NCBI GenBank assembly: GCA_012514775.1
Contig: JAAYZQ010000338.1
Span: 1-6,544 of the forward strand
Reading direction: 5' to 3'
DNA from: Anaerolineaceae bacterium
Lineage (GTDB): Bacteria > Chloroflexota > Anaerolineae > JAAYZQ01
Length of the DNA: 6,544 bases
Shown here: piece after piece, positions 1-6,360 of the stretch
Position numbering within the stretch: the stretch's first letter is position 1
Layout: every line of letters begins with the position of its first letter
The notes under the pieces: model-generated
Database searches by the model: none
The model's input: only the letters and a program-made list of their open reading frames with translations
Told to the model about the DNA's origin: nothing
Translations under genes and position numbers: made by a program

Positions 1-562
1 CCAGCACGGCATAGTCCACGTCGGCCTGTTCCATGATCTGGACAAAGCTCTGGGGAATGCCGTAGGTCTGGGGAAAGAGGGCGCCGACACAGCCCACGAA
101 ATAGAGCACCTCGGCCTGTCGGGCGTCGAGGTTTGCCGGCCGTTCAGGGAGGTTCTCGCTCCAGATAAGGCGCGTCTCGTTGGGCTCGTTGGCGATGTTG
201 TGCACGCTATCGACGGCGTCCAATATCGCGCTCAGCCCGCCCTGCAAAGGGCCGACTTCTTGCTGGATGTAGAGCTCGCGCAACTGGCGCATGGACTCGG
301 AAATGGGAATGTCGCGCGGGCAGCGTACCGTGCAGCTATAGCAGGCGGTGCACATCCAGAATGTGTTGGAGCGCAGGACCTCGTCGTGGGCCCCGAGCTC
401 TACCAGGCGCCACAACGCCCGCGGCGAGTAGTCCATAGCGTGGGCCGTGGGACAGGTAGCCGAGCAGGTGCCGCACTGGTAGCACGGGGCGATGGCTTCC
501 TCAATTGGTTTCATCTCTGCCGGAGGTCTGCCCTCCAAGCGGATTGCCGCTTGTTGAGTCAT
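1..562 (-). CDS. HdrC-HdrB-like (Fe-S) oxidoreductase, 3' end missing
   Basis: Partial gene: 187 residues are visible before the window edge. The ATG at 562 has a good Shine-Dalgarno (AAGGGAG) just upstream. Two [4Fe-4S] ferredoxin motifs are present, C27-C30-C33-C37 and C71-C74-C77-C81, each followed by proline, in an arrangement typical of HdrC. The start of a cysteine-rich CCG domain follows, with GCVGALFPQTYGIPQSF at about 157-173 (cysteine 158). HdrB/HdrD CCG domains normally bind a noncubane [4Fe-4S] cluster that handles disulfides, so a thiol/disulfide redox role is likely, but the catalytic CC and CxxC parts lie beyond the window. No signal peptide or membrane segment is seen, so it is probably cytoplasmic. 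It is a paralogue of the HdrD-like gene at 4131-5354: 21 of 34 residues match by hand alignment around the first CCG cysteine. Its ferredoxin part differs from that paralogue. DsrK or glycolate-oxidase-type Fe-S subunits are alternatives. Confidence 0.85.
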   Translation of the reverse strand, partial: MTQQAAIRLEGRPPAEMKPIEEAIAPCYQCGTCSATCPTAHAMDYSPRALWRLVELGAHDEVLRSNTFWMCTACYSCTVRCPRDIPISESMRQLRELYIQQEVGPLQGGLSAILDAVDSVHNIANEPNETRLIWSENLPERPANLDARQAEVLYFVGCVGALFPQTYGIPQSFVQIMEQADVDYAVL

Positions 563-587
563 AGTTCTCCCTTTCTAGACAGCCAAA

Positions 588-629
588 GGGGCCTGCACAA
601 CCGGAAAGCCATTCGCCCGGTCAGGCCCC
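588..629 (-). promoter_or_regulatory. Inverted repeat in the leader of the second Hdr-like gene
   Basis: The 8-base arms 588-595 and 622-629 are perfectly complementary. Inside them 600-604 pairs with 617-621, leaving a one-sided four-base bulge. The structure lies about 26 bases upstream of the ATG at 562, just before the ribosome binding site. On the minus strand only three T residues follow it, so it is a poor intrinsic terminator. It could be an attenuator or a 5' mRNA stabiliser, or chance in GC-rich DNA. Confidence 0.35.
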
Positions 630-669
630 ATCGGGTCTCGCCGCGATCAGCCCAGATCGAAGGTGAGAG

Positions 670-702
670 GGAGTGGCACCCGGCCTTCGCGGGTGCCACT
701 CC
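670..702 (-). terminator. Perfect 13-bp hairpin downstream of the FNT-receiver gene
   Basis: Bases 670-682 are exactly complementary to 690-702, leaving a 7-base loop. The hairpin begins 15 bases after the stop codon of the FNT-receiver gene, which fits transcription termination or 3' mRNA protection. There is no T-run on the minus strand after the stem, so it is not a classical rho-independent terminator. A REP-like dispersed palindrome is an alternative. Confidence 0.45.
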
Positions 703-717
703 TCGAATGCCATAGGT

Positions 718-2034
718 CTAGGCCGGGCGGGCCGCAACCTTGTCGCCAGCCTCGCCCTTGACCGAGATAAACCGCCGGACGGTGTTCAACAGGTGGTCCG
801 GCTTGGCGGGCTTGCTGATCCAGGCATCGATGGGGAGATGCAGATCGTCGGGCAGCGAGTCTGCGTACTGCGTGCTGTCGATGCTGGAAACCATGATCAC
901 CGGGATCCCCTTCAGGGCCGGATCGGCAGCCATGCTCTTGGCAACCCCGACGCCTTCCAGCGGTGTGGCCATCATGACGTCGAGCAGGACCAGGTCGGGC
1001 TTGTTGGCCTTCATGGCCTGCAGCGCCATCGTACCGTTGGCCGCCGACGACACCTTGTAGCCCTCCTGGGTCAGGATGGTGCTGGTGACCTGCACAAAGT
1101 CGGGGTCGTCGTCCACCACCAGGATGCTGACCGGCTTGGCCTTGGGCACCTCGGCCACCCGCTGGGGCCGCAGGTAGGCATACCAGTAGACCAGGCCGAC
1201 AAAGCCGGCGCCGCCGATGATGTTGCCGATGGTGACCGGCAGCAGGTTCTTGAAAAAGAACGCGCCCCAGGTCAGGTTGGCATAGGTCGCCTGCGTGATG
1301 GGCGTGGCCGCGCCGGCCAGGGCCGGAAGCTGCCAGAAGCTCTCGGGCGCCCACTGCTTGATGAACAGGCCGATGGGGATAAAGTACATGTTGGCGACCG
1401 AGTGCTCGAACCCGGCGGCCACAAAGGCAGTGATGGGAAAGACGATGGCCATGATCTTGTCCGTCGTCGACCGCGCCCCGGCGGCCATCCAGACCGCCAG
1501 GCAGACCAGGGCGTTGCACATGATGCCCAGGAACACGGCCGGGATAAAGCCCAGCCCGGTCTTGGCATTGGCGATGGCCATGGCGTTGACGCCCAGGGAG
1601 CCGCCGGAGAATGCATACTGCGCGCTGAAGAACATCACCAGGGCCGTCAAAATCGAGCCGACAAAGTTGCCCGCGTAGACAAGGCCCCAGTTTCTCAGCA
1701 ACTGGAGGGTGCTGACCTTCTTGTTGGCAAAGGCCATGATGATCAGGTTGTTGCCGGTGAACAGCTCGGCGCCGGCAACCACGACGGCGATGAGGCCGAG
1801 GCAAAAGACGAGGCCGGTAAAGAGCCGTACCAGGCCATAGCCCATGCCCGCGGCCGCCAGGCCCGTGCTGACCACGGTGGCAAAGATGGCGCCTGTGCCG
1901 ATAAAGGCGCCGGCCAGGATGGCCAGGACAAACATCGTGTCTGCCTTGAGCTTGGCCTTGGCCACGCCCACGTCTTCCATCTTGGCGGCCATTTTCACTG
2001 GCGGAAGGGCATCAATTTGAATTTCGGTAGCCAT
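718..2034 (-). CDS. FNT-family anion channel fused to a response-regulator receiver domain
   Basis: 438 residues; ATG at 2034 preceded by AAAGGAG. Residues about 30-290 form a formate/nitrite transporter (FocA/NirC/HSC family) channel with six or so hydrophobic helices. Both family signatures are visible: AGAELFTGNN at 87-96 and GIMCNALVCLA at 170-180. GFEHSVANMYF is at 208-218. T93, N174 and H211 correspond to the gating and selectivity residues T91, N172 and H209 of E. coli FocA. After a short linker (about 291-302), residues about 303-424 are a complete CheY-like receiver: acidic triad D308-D310, phosphoacceptor D352, S383/S384 and K408. FNT proteins are normally about 270-310 residues and single-domain, so this is a fusion. 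The receiver is about half identical (63 of 120, ungapped by hand) to the stand-alone receiver at 2191-2565. The substrate (formate, nitrite or hydrosulfide) cannot be read from sequence. Phosphorylation-dependent gating is inference. Confidence 0.95.
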   Translation of the reverse strand: MATEIQIDALPPVKMAAKMEDVGVAKAKLKADTMFVLAILAGAFIGTGAIFATVVSTGLAAAGMGYGLVRLFTGLVFCLGLIAVVVAGAELFTGNNLIIMAFANKKVSTLQLLRNWGLVYAGNFVGSILTALVMFFSAQYAFSGGSLGVNAMAIANAKTGLGFIPAVFLGIMCNALVCLAVWMAAGARSTTDKIMAIVFPITAFVAAGFEHSVANMYFIPIGLFIKQWAPESFWQLPALAGAATPITQATYANLTWGAFFFKNLLPVTIGNIIGGAGFVGLVYWYAYLRPQRVAEVPKAKPVSILVVDDDPDFVQVTSTILTQEGYKVSSAANGTMALQAMKANKPDLVLLDVMMATPLEGVGVAKSMAADPALKGIPVIMVSSIDSTQYADSLPDDLHLPIDAWISKPAKPDHLLNTVRRFISVKGEAGDKVAARPA

Positions 2035-2095
2035 TTTTGTCTCCTTTTGTTTTCATCGCCAGGCCCTCACTCCTGGCTGGAATTCAATGGTTCCT

Positions 2096-2123
2096 AGGAT
2101 CGTCGACGTGCGGTCTGTGTCAA
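2096..2123 (-). promoter_or_regulatory. Weak promoter candidate for the FNT-receiver gene
   Basis: The 156-base gap 2035-2190 is long for this otherwise compact cluster. On the minus strand it holds an exact TTGACA at 2123-2118. At 16 bases spacing is GATCCT (2101-2096), which matches only three positions of the -10 consensus. An 8-base palindrome (2101-2108) lies between the two elements. A small 6-bp hairpin (2058-2063 with 2072-2077) sits just before the ribosome binding site. Nothing else is recognisable in the gap. The -10 is poor, so this is only a candidate. Confidence 0.25.
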
Positions 2124-2190
2124 ACATCTGCTTCGATAGACTCTGCGCCTCCAACGCACGCACCCGGTTTAGCCGTGCAAGGCATCCGGA

Positions 2191-2565
2191 TCACGCGACA
2201 AACCGCCTGATAGCCCTCAGGAGCGCAGCCGGATCGACCGGCTTGGGCATCCAGGTATCGATGGGAATGAGCTCGTCCTCCGGAAACTCGCTCGCGTACT
2301 CGCTGCTGGCGATGGACGAGATCATGATGATGGGCACATCCTGCAGATCCGGATCGGACCGCACCTCGCGGCACACTTCCAGCCCTTCCAGCGTCGTCGA
2401 CATCATGACGTCCAGCAGGATCAGGTCGGGCCGCTCGCGCCTCATGAGGGGCAGGGCCTGGCTGCCATTGTAGGCCTCTATGACCTGGTACCCTTCAGCC
2501 TCCAGGATGTTGCGGCTGTTGAGCACAAAGTCAGGATCGTCATCTACTACCAGGATCTTGGCCAT
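2191..2565 (-). CDS. Stand-alone receiver-domain response regulator
   Basis: 124 residues consisting almost entirely of one CheY-like receiver. ILVVDDD at 4-10 gives the acidic pocket, D52 in LLDVMM is the phosphoacceptor, S83/S84 close beta-4, and K108 in the KP motif is the conserved lysine. There is no output domain, so it probably acts by protein contact, as a phosphorelay intermediate or as a regulator of a neighbouring enzyme. Its close relative is the receiver fused to the FNT channel; both share the unusual run PIDxWxxKP before helix 5. The ATG at 2565 was chosen over an in-frame GTG at 2571, because the GGAG ribosome binding site would overlap that GTG. It starts 46 bases after lplA and is probably co-transcribed with it. 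No sensor kinase is in the window. Confidence 0.92.
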   Translation of the reverse strand: MAKILVVDDDPDFVLNSRNILEAEGYQVIEAYNGSQALPLMRRERPDLILLDVMMSTTLEGLEVCREVRSDPDLQDVPIIMISSIASSEYASEFPEDELIPIDTWMPKPVDPAALLRAIRRFVA

Positions 2566-2570
2566 GTCCA

Positions 2571-2574
2571 CTCC
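2571..2574 (-). promoter_or_regulatory. Ribosome binding site deciding the receiver start
   Basis: GGAG on the minus strand ends five bases before the ATG at 2565, a normal spacing. It would overlap the first base of the alternative GTG start at 2571, which argues against that longer form. Confidence 0.6.
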
Positions 2575-2611
2575 GTCTCGTCGTCGAGCAGTTGCGCATC
2601 ATTGTCGATTG

Positions 2612-3649
2612 CTAGGCCAACACCCGGGCCAGGTCAGCCGCCACGACCCCGGGACTCTCGATGGCATGCTGCTCGTAAAAGCGCCCGATTGCCGCTTCGG
2701 CCTCGTCCAGGCGCGTTCCCACCAGGGCCGATTCCAGATCAGACAACCGTTCTGCGGGATAAAAGAAGAAATCCCCCGAGAGCGCCACGGCGGCCAGGAC
2801 GCCATCCTGCACCTCGACCGTGGCCCGGATCAACCCGCCCGGCGCCTTGTGCATCTTCTGGCGCACCTGCACCCCCGAGCGAATTGTCACGGCGCGGCTC
2901 TGCCTCTGCCGGTTCTTCCGAAAGGTCCACTCGTCGCTGAGCAAGGTCGCCGCCAGCGTGTCGACCTGTGCCCGCCATTCGGCGTCCACGACGGTCTCCA
3001 CGGGCAGCGGCCCCAGGATTGCCTGGAATTGGGCCGCCAGGAGATCCCACAGCTCTTCCCGAGGCGGCAGAGATCCCACCTCGCGCTTGACCGTGGACAG
3101 GTTGTCCTGCAAGGTGTGATACACCTTGTCCCTGAACTTTTCGTCGGGCACCCGCAGAACGCGGGCCATCATCTGATAGTCAAAGTCGGCGATGAGATTG
3201 CCGACCAGCACATAGTAGTCGCCGATCTCCCCCGCGCCGTTGCCCGAGATCTTGCGCGTGCCGGCCAGGATGTCGTTCACCGGCCTATACTCGGCCGGGA
3301 TCCCCAGCGCCCGGTAGGCCTCGATGGGCGCCTGCAAGAAGCGCCGGTAGAAGGCCTCCCAGCCGGCGGGCACCATCGGGTTGTCCCGGTGCAGGATCAA
3401 CTGGTAGAAGAGCTGCTCGCCGTCCAGGTACACCGCGCCGCCGCCCACCTCTCGACGAAAGATGGGAATGCCCGACTGCCGGCACAGCTCGACTTCTACT
3501 TCCTGCTCGACGTCCTGGAAGTAGCCGGTGCAGACGTAGGGCGAGCCGGGCGAGAGGAGGATGAGTCCCTCTCGCCCCAGCCGCGGCAGGGCGTGGTACA
3601 GGAGCTGCGAATCTTGCCAGCCAACGGTGCCCAGACGATACAGCTTCAC
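2612..3649 (-). CDS. lplA: Lipoate-protein ligase A-type protein (two-domain)
   Basis: 345 residues, close to the 338 of E. coli LplA. The family joins lipoate, via lipoyl-AMP, to a lysine of a carrier domain in the cytoplasm. Residues about 1-240 form the catalytic domain, with RREVGGGAVY at 65-74 and NDILAGTRKISGNG at 125-138, where K133 is the expected catalytic lysine. Residues about 250-340 resemble the C-terminal accessory domain (SGDFFFYP at 291-298). The histidine normally following GGGAV-aromatic (GGGAVFHD in E. coli) is leucine here, so specificity may differ. The start is GTG at 3649 with GGAG eight bases upstream; it begins 27 bases after the stop of the GcvH-like carrier gene. 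That pairing strongly suggests the carrier is its substrate. An octanoyl transferase-like activity is a less likely alternative. Confidence 0.9.
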   Translation of the reverse strand: MKLYRLGTVGWQDSQLLYHALPRLGREGLILLSPGSPYVCTGYFQDVEQEVEVELCRQSGIPIFRREVGGGAVYLDGEQLFYQLILHRDNPMVPAGWEAFYRRFLQAPIEAYRALGIPAEYRPVNDILAGTRKISGNGAGEIGDYYVLVGNLIADFDYQMMARVLRVPDEKFRDKVYHTLQDNLSTVKREVGSLPPREELWDLLAAQFQAILGPLPVETVVDAEWRAQVDTLAATLLSDEWTFRKNRQRQSRAVTIRSGVQVRQKMHKAPGGLIRATVEVQDGVLAAVALSGDFFFYPAERLSDLESALVGTRLDEAEAAIGRFYEQHAIESPGVVAADLARVLA

Positions 3650-3676
3650 CCGACGCTCTCCATGGGATACCGTCGC

Positions 3677-4093
3677 CTACTTGCCGTACTTGGTGCGCTC
3701 GGCGGCGATGAAATCGGCAAACTCCGCATCGCTCGCCTTGTACAGCCCCTGAGGCTCACCCGACAACTGGACCTTGGCAAACCAACCGCCGCCGTAGGGG
3801 TCCTCGTTGATGATCGCGCTTTCCCACTCGATCTCTTCGTTGGCCTCGGCGATCTTGCCGCTGACGATGGCCTTGATGCGGCCGACCCACTTGCCCGACT
3901 CCAGCGACATGAACGGCTCGCCCTGGACGAGGTCGCGGCCGACGCGCGGCACCTCGGCATAGACGATCTCGCCGGCCAGGTCCTGGCCAAAGGCCGTCAG
4001 GCCGATGGTGGCCGTGTCGCCCTCGATACGGGCCCAGTTGTGCTCCTTGTCGTACAACAGGTCGTCGGGGAACTCGTACTGATCGATCTTCAT
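3677..4093 (-). CDS. GcvH-like lipoyl carrier protein (possibly LbpA-type)
   Basis: 138 residues, a usual length for glycine cleavage H proteins. LYDKEHNWARIEGD (13-26) is the typical N-terminal region, and IGLTAFGQDLAGEIVYAEVP (30-49) matches the H-protein core. ESGKWVGRIKAIVSGKI (65-81) contains K68, the expected lipoylation site. NEDPYGGGWFAKV (96-108) is the conserved C-terminal loop. No gcvT, gcvP or lpd gene is nearby; the neighbours are an HdrD-like gene 37 bases upstream and a lipoate ligase 27 bases downstream. This resembles the lipoate-binding proteins (LbpA) of sulfur-oxidising sHdr systems, which carry sulfur-linked intermediates instead of aminomethyl groups. Around K68 the sequence (KWVGRIKA) departs from the KAASDVYSP-like run of ordinary GcvH. 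AAAGGAG lies upstream of the ATG at 4093. The fold and lipoyl site are clear; the non-glycine role is inference. Confidence 0.92.
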   Translation of the reverse strand: MKIDQYEFPDDLLYDKEHNWARIEGDTATIGLTAFGQDLAGEIVYAEVPRVGRDLVQGEPFMSLESGKWVGRIKAIVSGKIAEANEEIEWESAIINEDPYGGGWFAKVQLSGEPQGLYKASDAEFADFIAAERTKYGK

Positions 4094-4130
4094 TTCCTAG
4101 GACTCCTTTCTGTGTTTGAATCCAAACCGA

Positions 4131-5354
4131 CTATTCCTGCATCGCCTGCCACACCACCTCGGTGATGTCCATGGCTCGCATTCGGATCTTGTTCTTGCGC
4201 GCCGCTTCGGCCAGGGTGCGGTTGCACTGCTGGCAGGCCGAAACGACCACCCGGGCTCCCGTGGCCTGCGCCTGCTCGATGCGGCGCTTGCTGACGGCGG
4301 CCGTAACACTGGCATCGGCCATCTCGACGTCGCCACCGCCGCCGCAGCACAGGGAAAGCTCGCCATGATCCTCCATCTCGGTGAACTGGATGCCCGGGAT
4401 GGCGTTGATGACCCGCCGGGGAGCGTCAAAGATGCCACTGGTGCGCCCCAGGTCGCAGGGATCGTGATAGGTGATCGGCTGAGAGAAGCCGTGGAGCTTG
4501 ATCTTGCCCTCGGCGATCATCTCGTCCAGGAGCTCCACGCTGTGATACACCTCAAAGCCCAACGGCTCGTCCAGCATGCGCGGGTACTCGTGCGCCCAGG
4601 TGTGGTAGCAGGAGGGGCAGGTGGCCACCAGGCGACGGGCGCCGATGGCCCGCACCGCCTCGACGTTGTGCCGGGCCAGGTCGTAGGCGTCCTTGCCCAT
4701 ACCCGCGATCTGCAGCGGAAAGCCGCAGCACCACTCGCCACTGCCCAGGGTTGTGAAATCCTCTCCGGCGCGCTCCAGGATCTGGGCAAAGCTCTGGGGA
4801 ATCCCATAGGCGCGGGGATACATGGCCCCCACACAGCCCATGAAATATACAGTTTCGGCGCCTTCCTTGGCTTCCAAACCCTCGGGGACGTGATCCATGT
4901 TCTGGGTCCAGACCAGGCGGTTCGCGTTGTCGTCGCCCGAGATGTTGTACTGGCTGGTCAGCCGGTCGCGCAGGCCATCGAAAACCTCCGGATAGAGATC
5001 CCAATCGACGAGCTGTTCCCGCATCGAGATCCACAGGGAGCGGGTGTCGATCTGGACGGGGCAGACGACGTGGCACCGCCCGCACAGCGTGCAGCGATAG
5101 ACGCCGTCGCTGTGGGCCTCCTGATCCCCGTCCGTCGCCGGCTTGATGCCGAACAGCCGGGCGAGAAAGCCCAGGTGATCGGCCTTCCAGAAATCCTTCG
5201 CCCGGGCGATCTTGCGCTGGGGATGGATCTCGGCGTTCTCGTCCGACTCGGCGTAGGTGGGGCAGGCAGCGACGCATTCGCCGCAGCGGGTGCAGGCTTC
5301 CATCTCCAGAAGCTGGCGCAAGGTATAGTGCGATAGGTCAACTTTTTTGCTCAT
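4131..5354 (-). CDS. HdrD-like heterodisulfide reductase-type Fe-S protein
   Basis: 407 residues, similar to methanogen HdrD (about 400). Two ferredoxin [4Fe-4S] motifs come first: C21-C24-C27-C31 and C88-C91-C94-C98. Two complete CCG domains follow: C174, C209-C210, C246-C249, and C300, C336-C337, C374-C377. Their spacings (34/35 and 35/36 residues) fit the CX31-39CCX35-36CxxC noncubane-cluster consensus. In HdrD this part reduces a disulfide while electrons pass to or from the cytochrome subunit HdrE, and an HdrE/NarI-like gene lies directly upstream, 13 bases away. No membrane helix is seen, so it is likely peripheral on the cytoplasmic face. The start at 5354 is preferred to an upstream in-frame start at 5453, which would overlap the preceding gene by 86 bases and lacks similarity. 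The GcvH-like gene follows. DsrK-type subunits are an alternative family name; the physiological substrate is unknown. Confidence 0.93.
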   Translation of the reverse strand: MSKKVDLSHYTLRQLLEMEACTRCGECVAACPTYAESDENAEIHPQRKIARAKDFWKADHLGFLARLFGIKPATDGDQEAHSDGVYRCTLCGRCHVVCPVQIDTRSLWISMREQLVDWDLYPEVFDGLRDRLTSQYNISGDDNANRLVWTQNMDHVPEGLEAKEGAETVYFMGCVGAMYPRAYGIPQSFAQILERAGEDFTTLGSGEWCCGFPLQIAGMGKDAYDLARHNVEAVRAIGARRLVATCPSCYHTWAHEYPRMLDEPLGFEVYHSVELLDEMIAEGKIKLHGFSQPITYHDPCDLGRTSGIFDAPRRVINAIPGIQFTEMEDHGELSLCCGGGGDVEMADASVTAAVSKRRIEQAQATGARVVVSACQQCNRTLAEAARKNKIRMRAMDITEVVWQAMQE

Positions 5355-5363
5355 GGCTGCCCC

Positions 5364-5369
5364 CTCCTC
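5364..5369 (-). promoter_or_regulatory. Ribosome binding site overlapping the upstream stop codon
   Basis: GAGGAG on the minus strand overlaps the TGA stop (5370-5368) of the HdrE-like gene and lies nine bases before the ATG at 5354. This supports that start and suggests translational coupling of the two subunits. Confidence 0.65.
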
Positions 5370-6336
5370 ACAGGGCCGTCTGAGGAGCCTCGCGCTCCGC
5401 ACCGGTGTGGATCCCACGCATCTCGCGTTCTCGCAGGCTGTTGTAGGCGACAATCACCGGGCTCATGATGACGTGGAAGAACCGGCTGAAGGGCAGGTAG
5501 TAGAGCAGCGCGGTGACGATGACAAAGTGCAGCCAGAAAAAGACGTTGTGGAAAACGGCCCACGCGCCGGCGGCCAGGCCGAGGCCGCCCAGGATCCTGG
5601 CCGACAAGAAGCCGAGAAAGCCCCACTCCGGCCCCCAGACCGTGTGGAGAACCGGCGGCAGCTTCTCGGGCGACAGCATGGTGGGATCGGGTTGGAAGAC
5701 GCCGGCCGCCGTCGTATAGTCGGCCAGCAGGCGAAAGGTCTCGGCCGGGAAGCCACTGAAGGCGACGATGGCCAACAAGATGATCATGAAGTTGTCGGCG
5801 GGAATGCCCTTCACGAGCGGGTCCTTGGCGATAAAGCGGCGATAGATGACGAACAACATGCCGGCCAGAACGATCAGGCCCAGGAGCTCGTTGACGAGGG
5901 CCACCCACCAGACGTCGGCGTGGAACATGTGGCCAATGAGCGGCAGCGACGCGGCCTGCTCGGGGCTCATGCCAAAGAGGGGCAGGAACTCGACCACCAC
6001 GCCGGTGATGGTCGAGAGGACACCCAGGAGAAGCCAGGAGCCAAAGACCGAGATGTGCACTGCCCAACGGCGTGTGCTGGTACGGAACAAGCGGCGGTGA
6101 ACCATGCCGTCGACCACCAGCGCCTTGAGCAGCGTCCAGATGCGCCGGCTAAAGATCAGGCGGATGGCAAAAACGACGGTGGCCCACAGCTTGCGCCAGC
6201 GGGAGGCAGTGGCGGGGACCCCGGGCACCCTGGCCTTGTACCAGACCGAGATGACAAAGAGCATCTCGACTCCAAAGAGGCCGAGCATCAGCAGATGGAC
6301 GATCCAGAAGATCGTCAGTCTTAAATCGTGCTCCAT
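5368..6336 (-). CDS. NarI/HdrE-like cytochrome b membrane subunit
   Basis: 322 residues; ATG at 6336 preceded by AAAGGAG. About six hydrophobic segments are visible, near residues 8-32, 95-117, 145-167, 181-205, 238-258 and 261-284. They fit the nitrate reductase gamma/HdrE/DsrM group, which binds heme b and exchanges electrons with the quinone pool. Candidate heme ligands are H94 in the second segment and H263, H270 and H288 near the last one; exact assignment needs an alignment. The 240-260 residue core of the family is extended here by a cytoplasmic-looking stretch (about 33-93) rich in Arg/Lys and Trp, and by a polar C-terminal tail. The HdrD-like gene follows after 13 bases, as in HdrED or DsrMK pairs, so the two products probably form one membrane complex. 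The direction of electron flow cannot be told from sequence. Confidence 0.9.
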   Translation of the reverse strand: MEHDLRLTIFWIVHLLMLGLFGVEMLFVISVWYKARVPGVPATASRWRKLWATVVFAIRLIFSRRIWTLLKALVVDGMVHRRLFRTSTRRWAVHISVFGSWLLLGVLSTITGVVVEFLPLFGMSPEQAASLPLIGHMFHADVWWVALVNELLGLIVLAGMLFVIYRRFIAKDPLVKGIPADNFMIILLAIVAFSGFPAETFRLLADYTTAAGVFQPDPTMLSPEKLPPVLHTVWGPEWGFLGFLSARILGGLGLAAGAWAVFHNVFFWLHFVIVTALLYYLPFSRFFHVIMSPVIVAYNSLREREMRGIHTGAEREAPQTAL

Positions 6337-6360
6337 GAACCGTCTCCTTTGTCGGTATTG

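Noticed and set aside
2058..2077. Six-bp inverted repeat upstream of the FNT-receiver gene as a terminator
   Set aside because: The stem is short with an 8-base loop and no T-run on either side; such repeats are frequent by chance in GC-rich DNA.
673..2097. Long open frame on the plus strand (474 codons) opposite the FNT-receiver gene
   Set aside because: Its translation shows no family motif and is rich in G, D, H and Q, as expected opposite a GC-rich gene. The minus-strand frame contains full FNT and receiver signatures.
3677..4093. Glycine cleavage operon interpretation of the GcvH-like gene
   Set aside because: No aminomethyltransferase, glycine dehydrogenase or lipoamide dehydrogenase gene is nearby, while Hdr-like and lipoate ligase genes flank it closely. 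The possibility remains if gcvTP elsewhere lacks an H protein.
2480..4165. Long open frame on the plus strand (561 codons) spanning the lipoate ligase and carrier genes
   Set aside because: It runs antisense across three well-supported genes, has no recognisable motif, and owes its length to GC-rich codon bias on the other strand.
4116..5336. Long open frame on the plus strand opposite the HdrD-like gene
   Set aside because: It is antisense to a gene with all ferredoxin and CCG cysteines correctly spaced; its own translation has no motif.
5355..5453. Extended N-terminus of the HdrD-like protein from an in-frame start at 5453
   Set aside because: It would overlap the end of the HdrE-like gene by 86 bases and adds residues without family resemblance. 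The ATG at 5354 has its own strong ribosome binding site.
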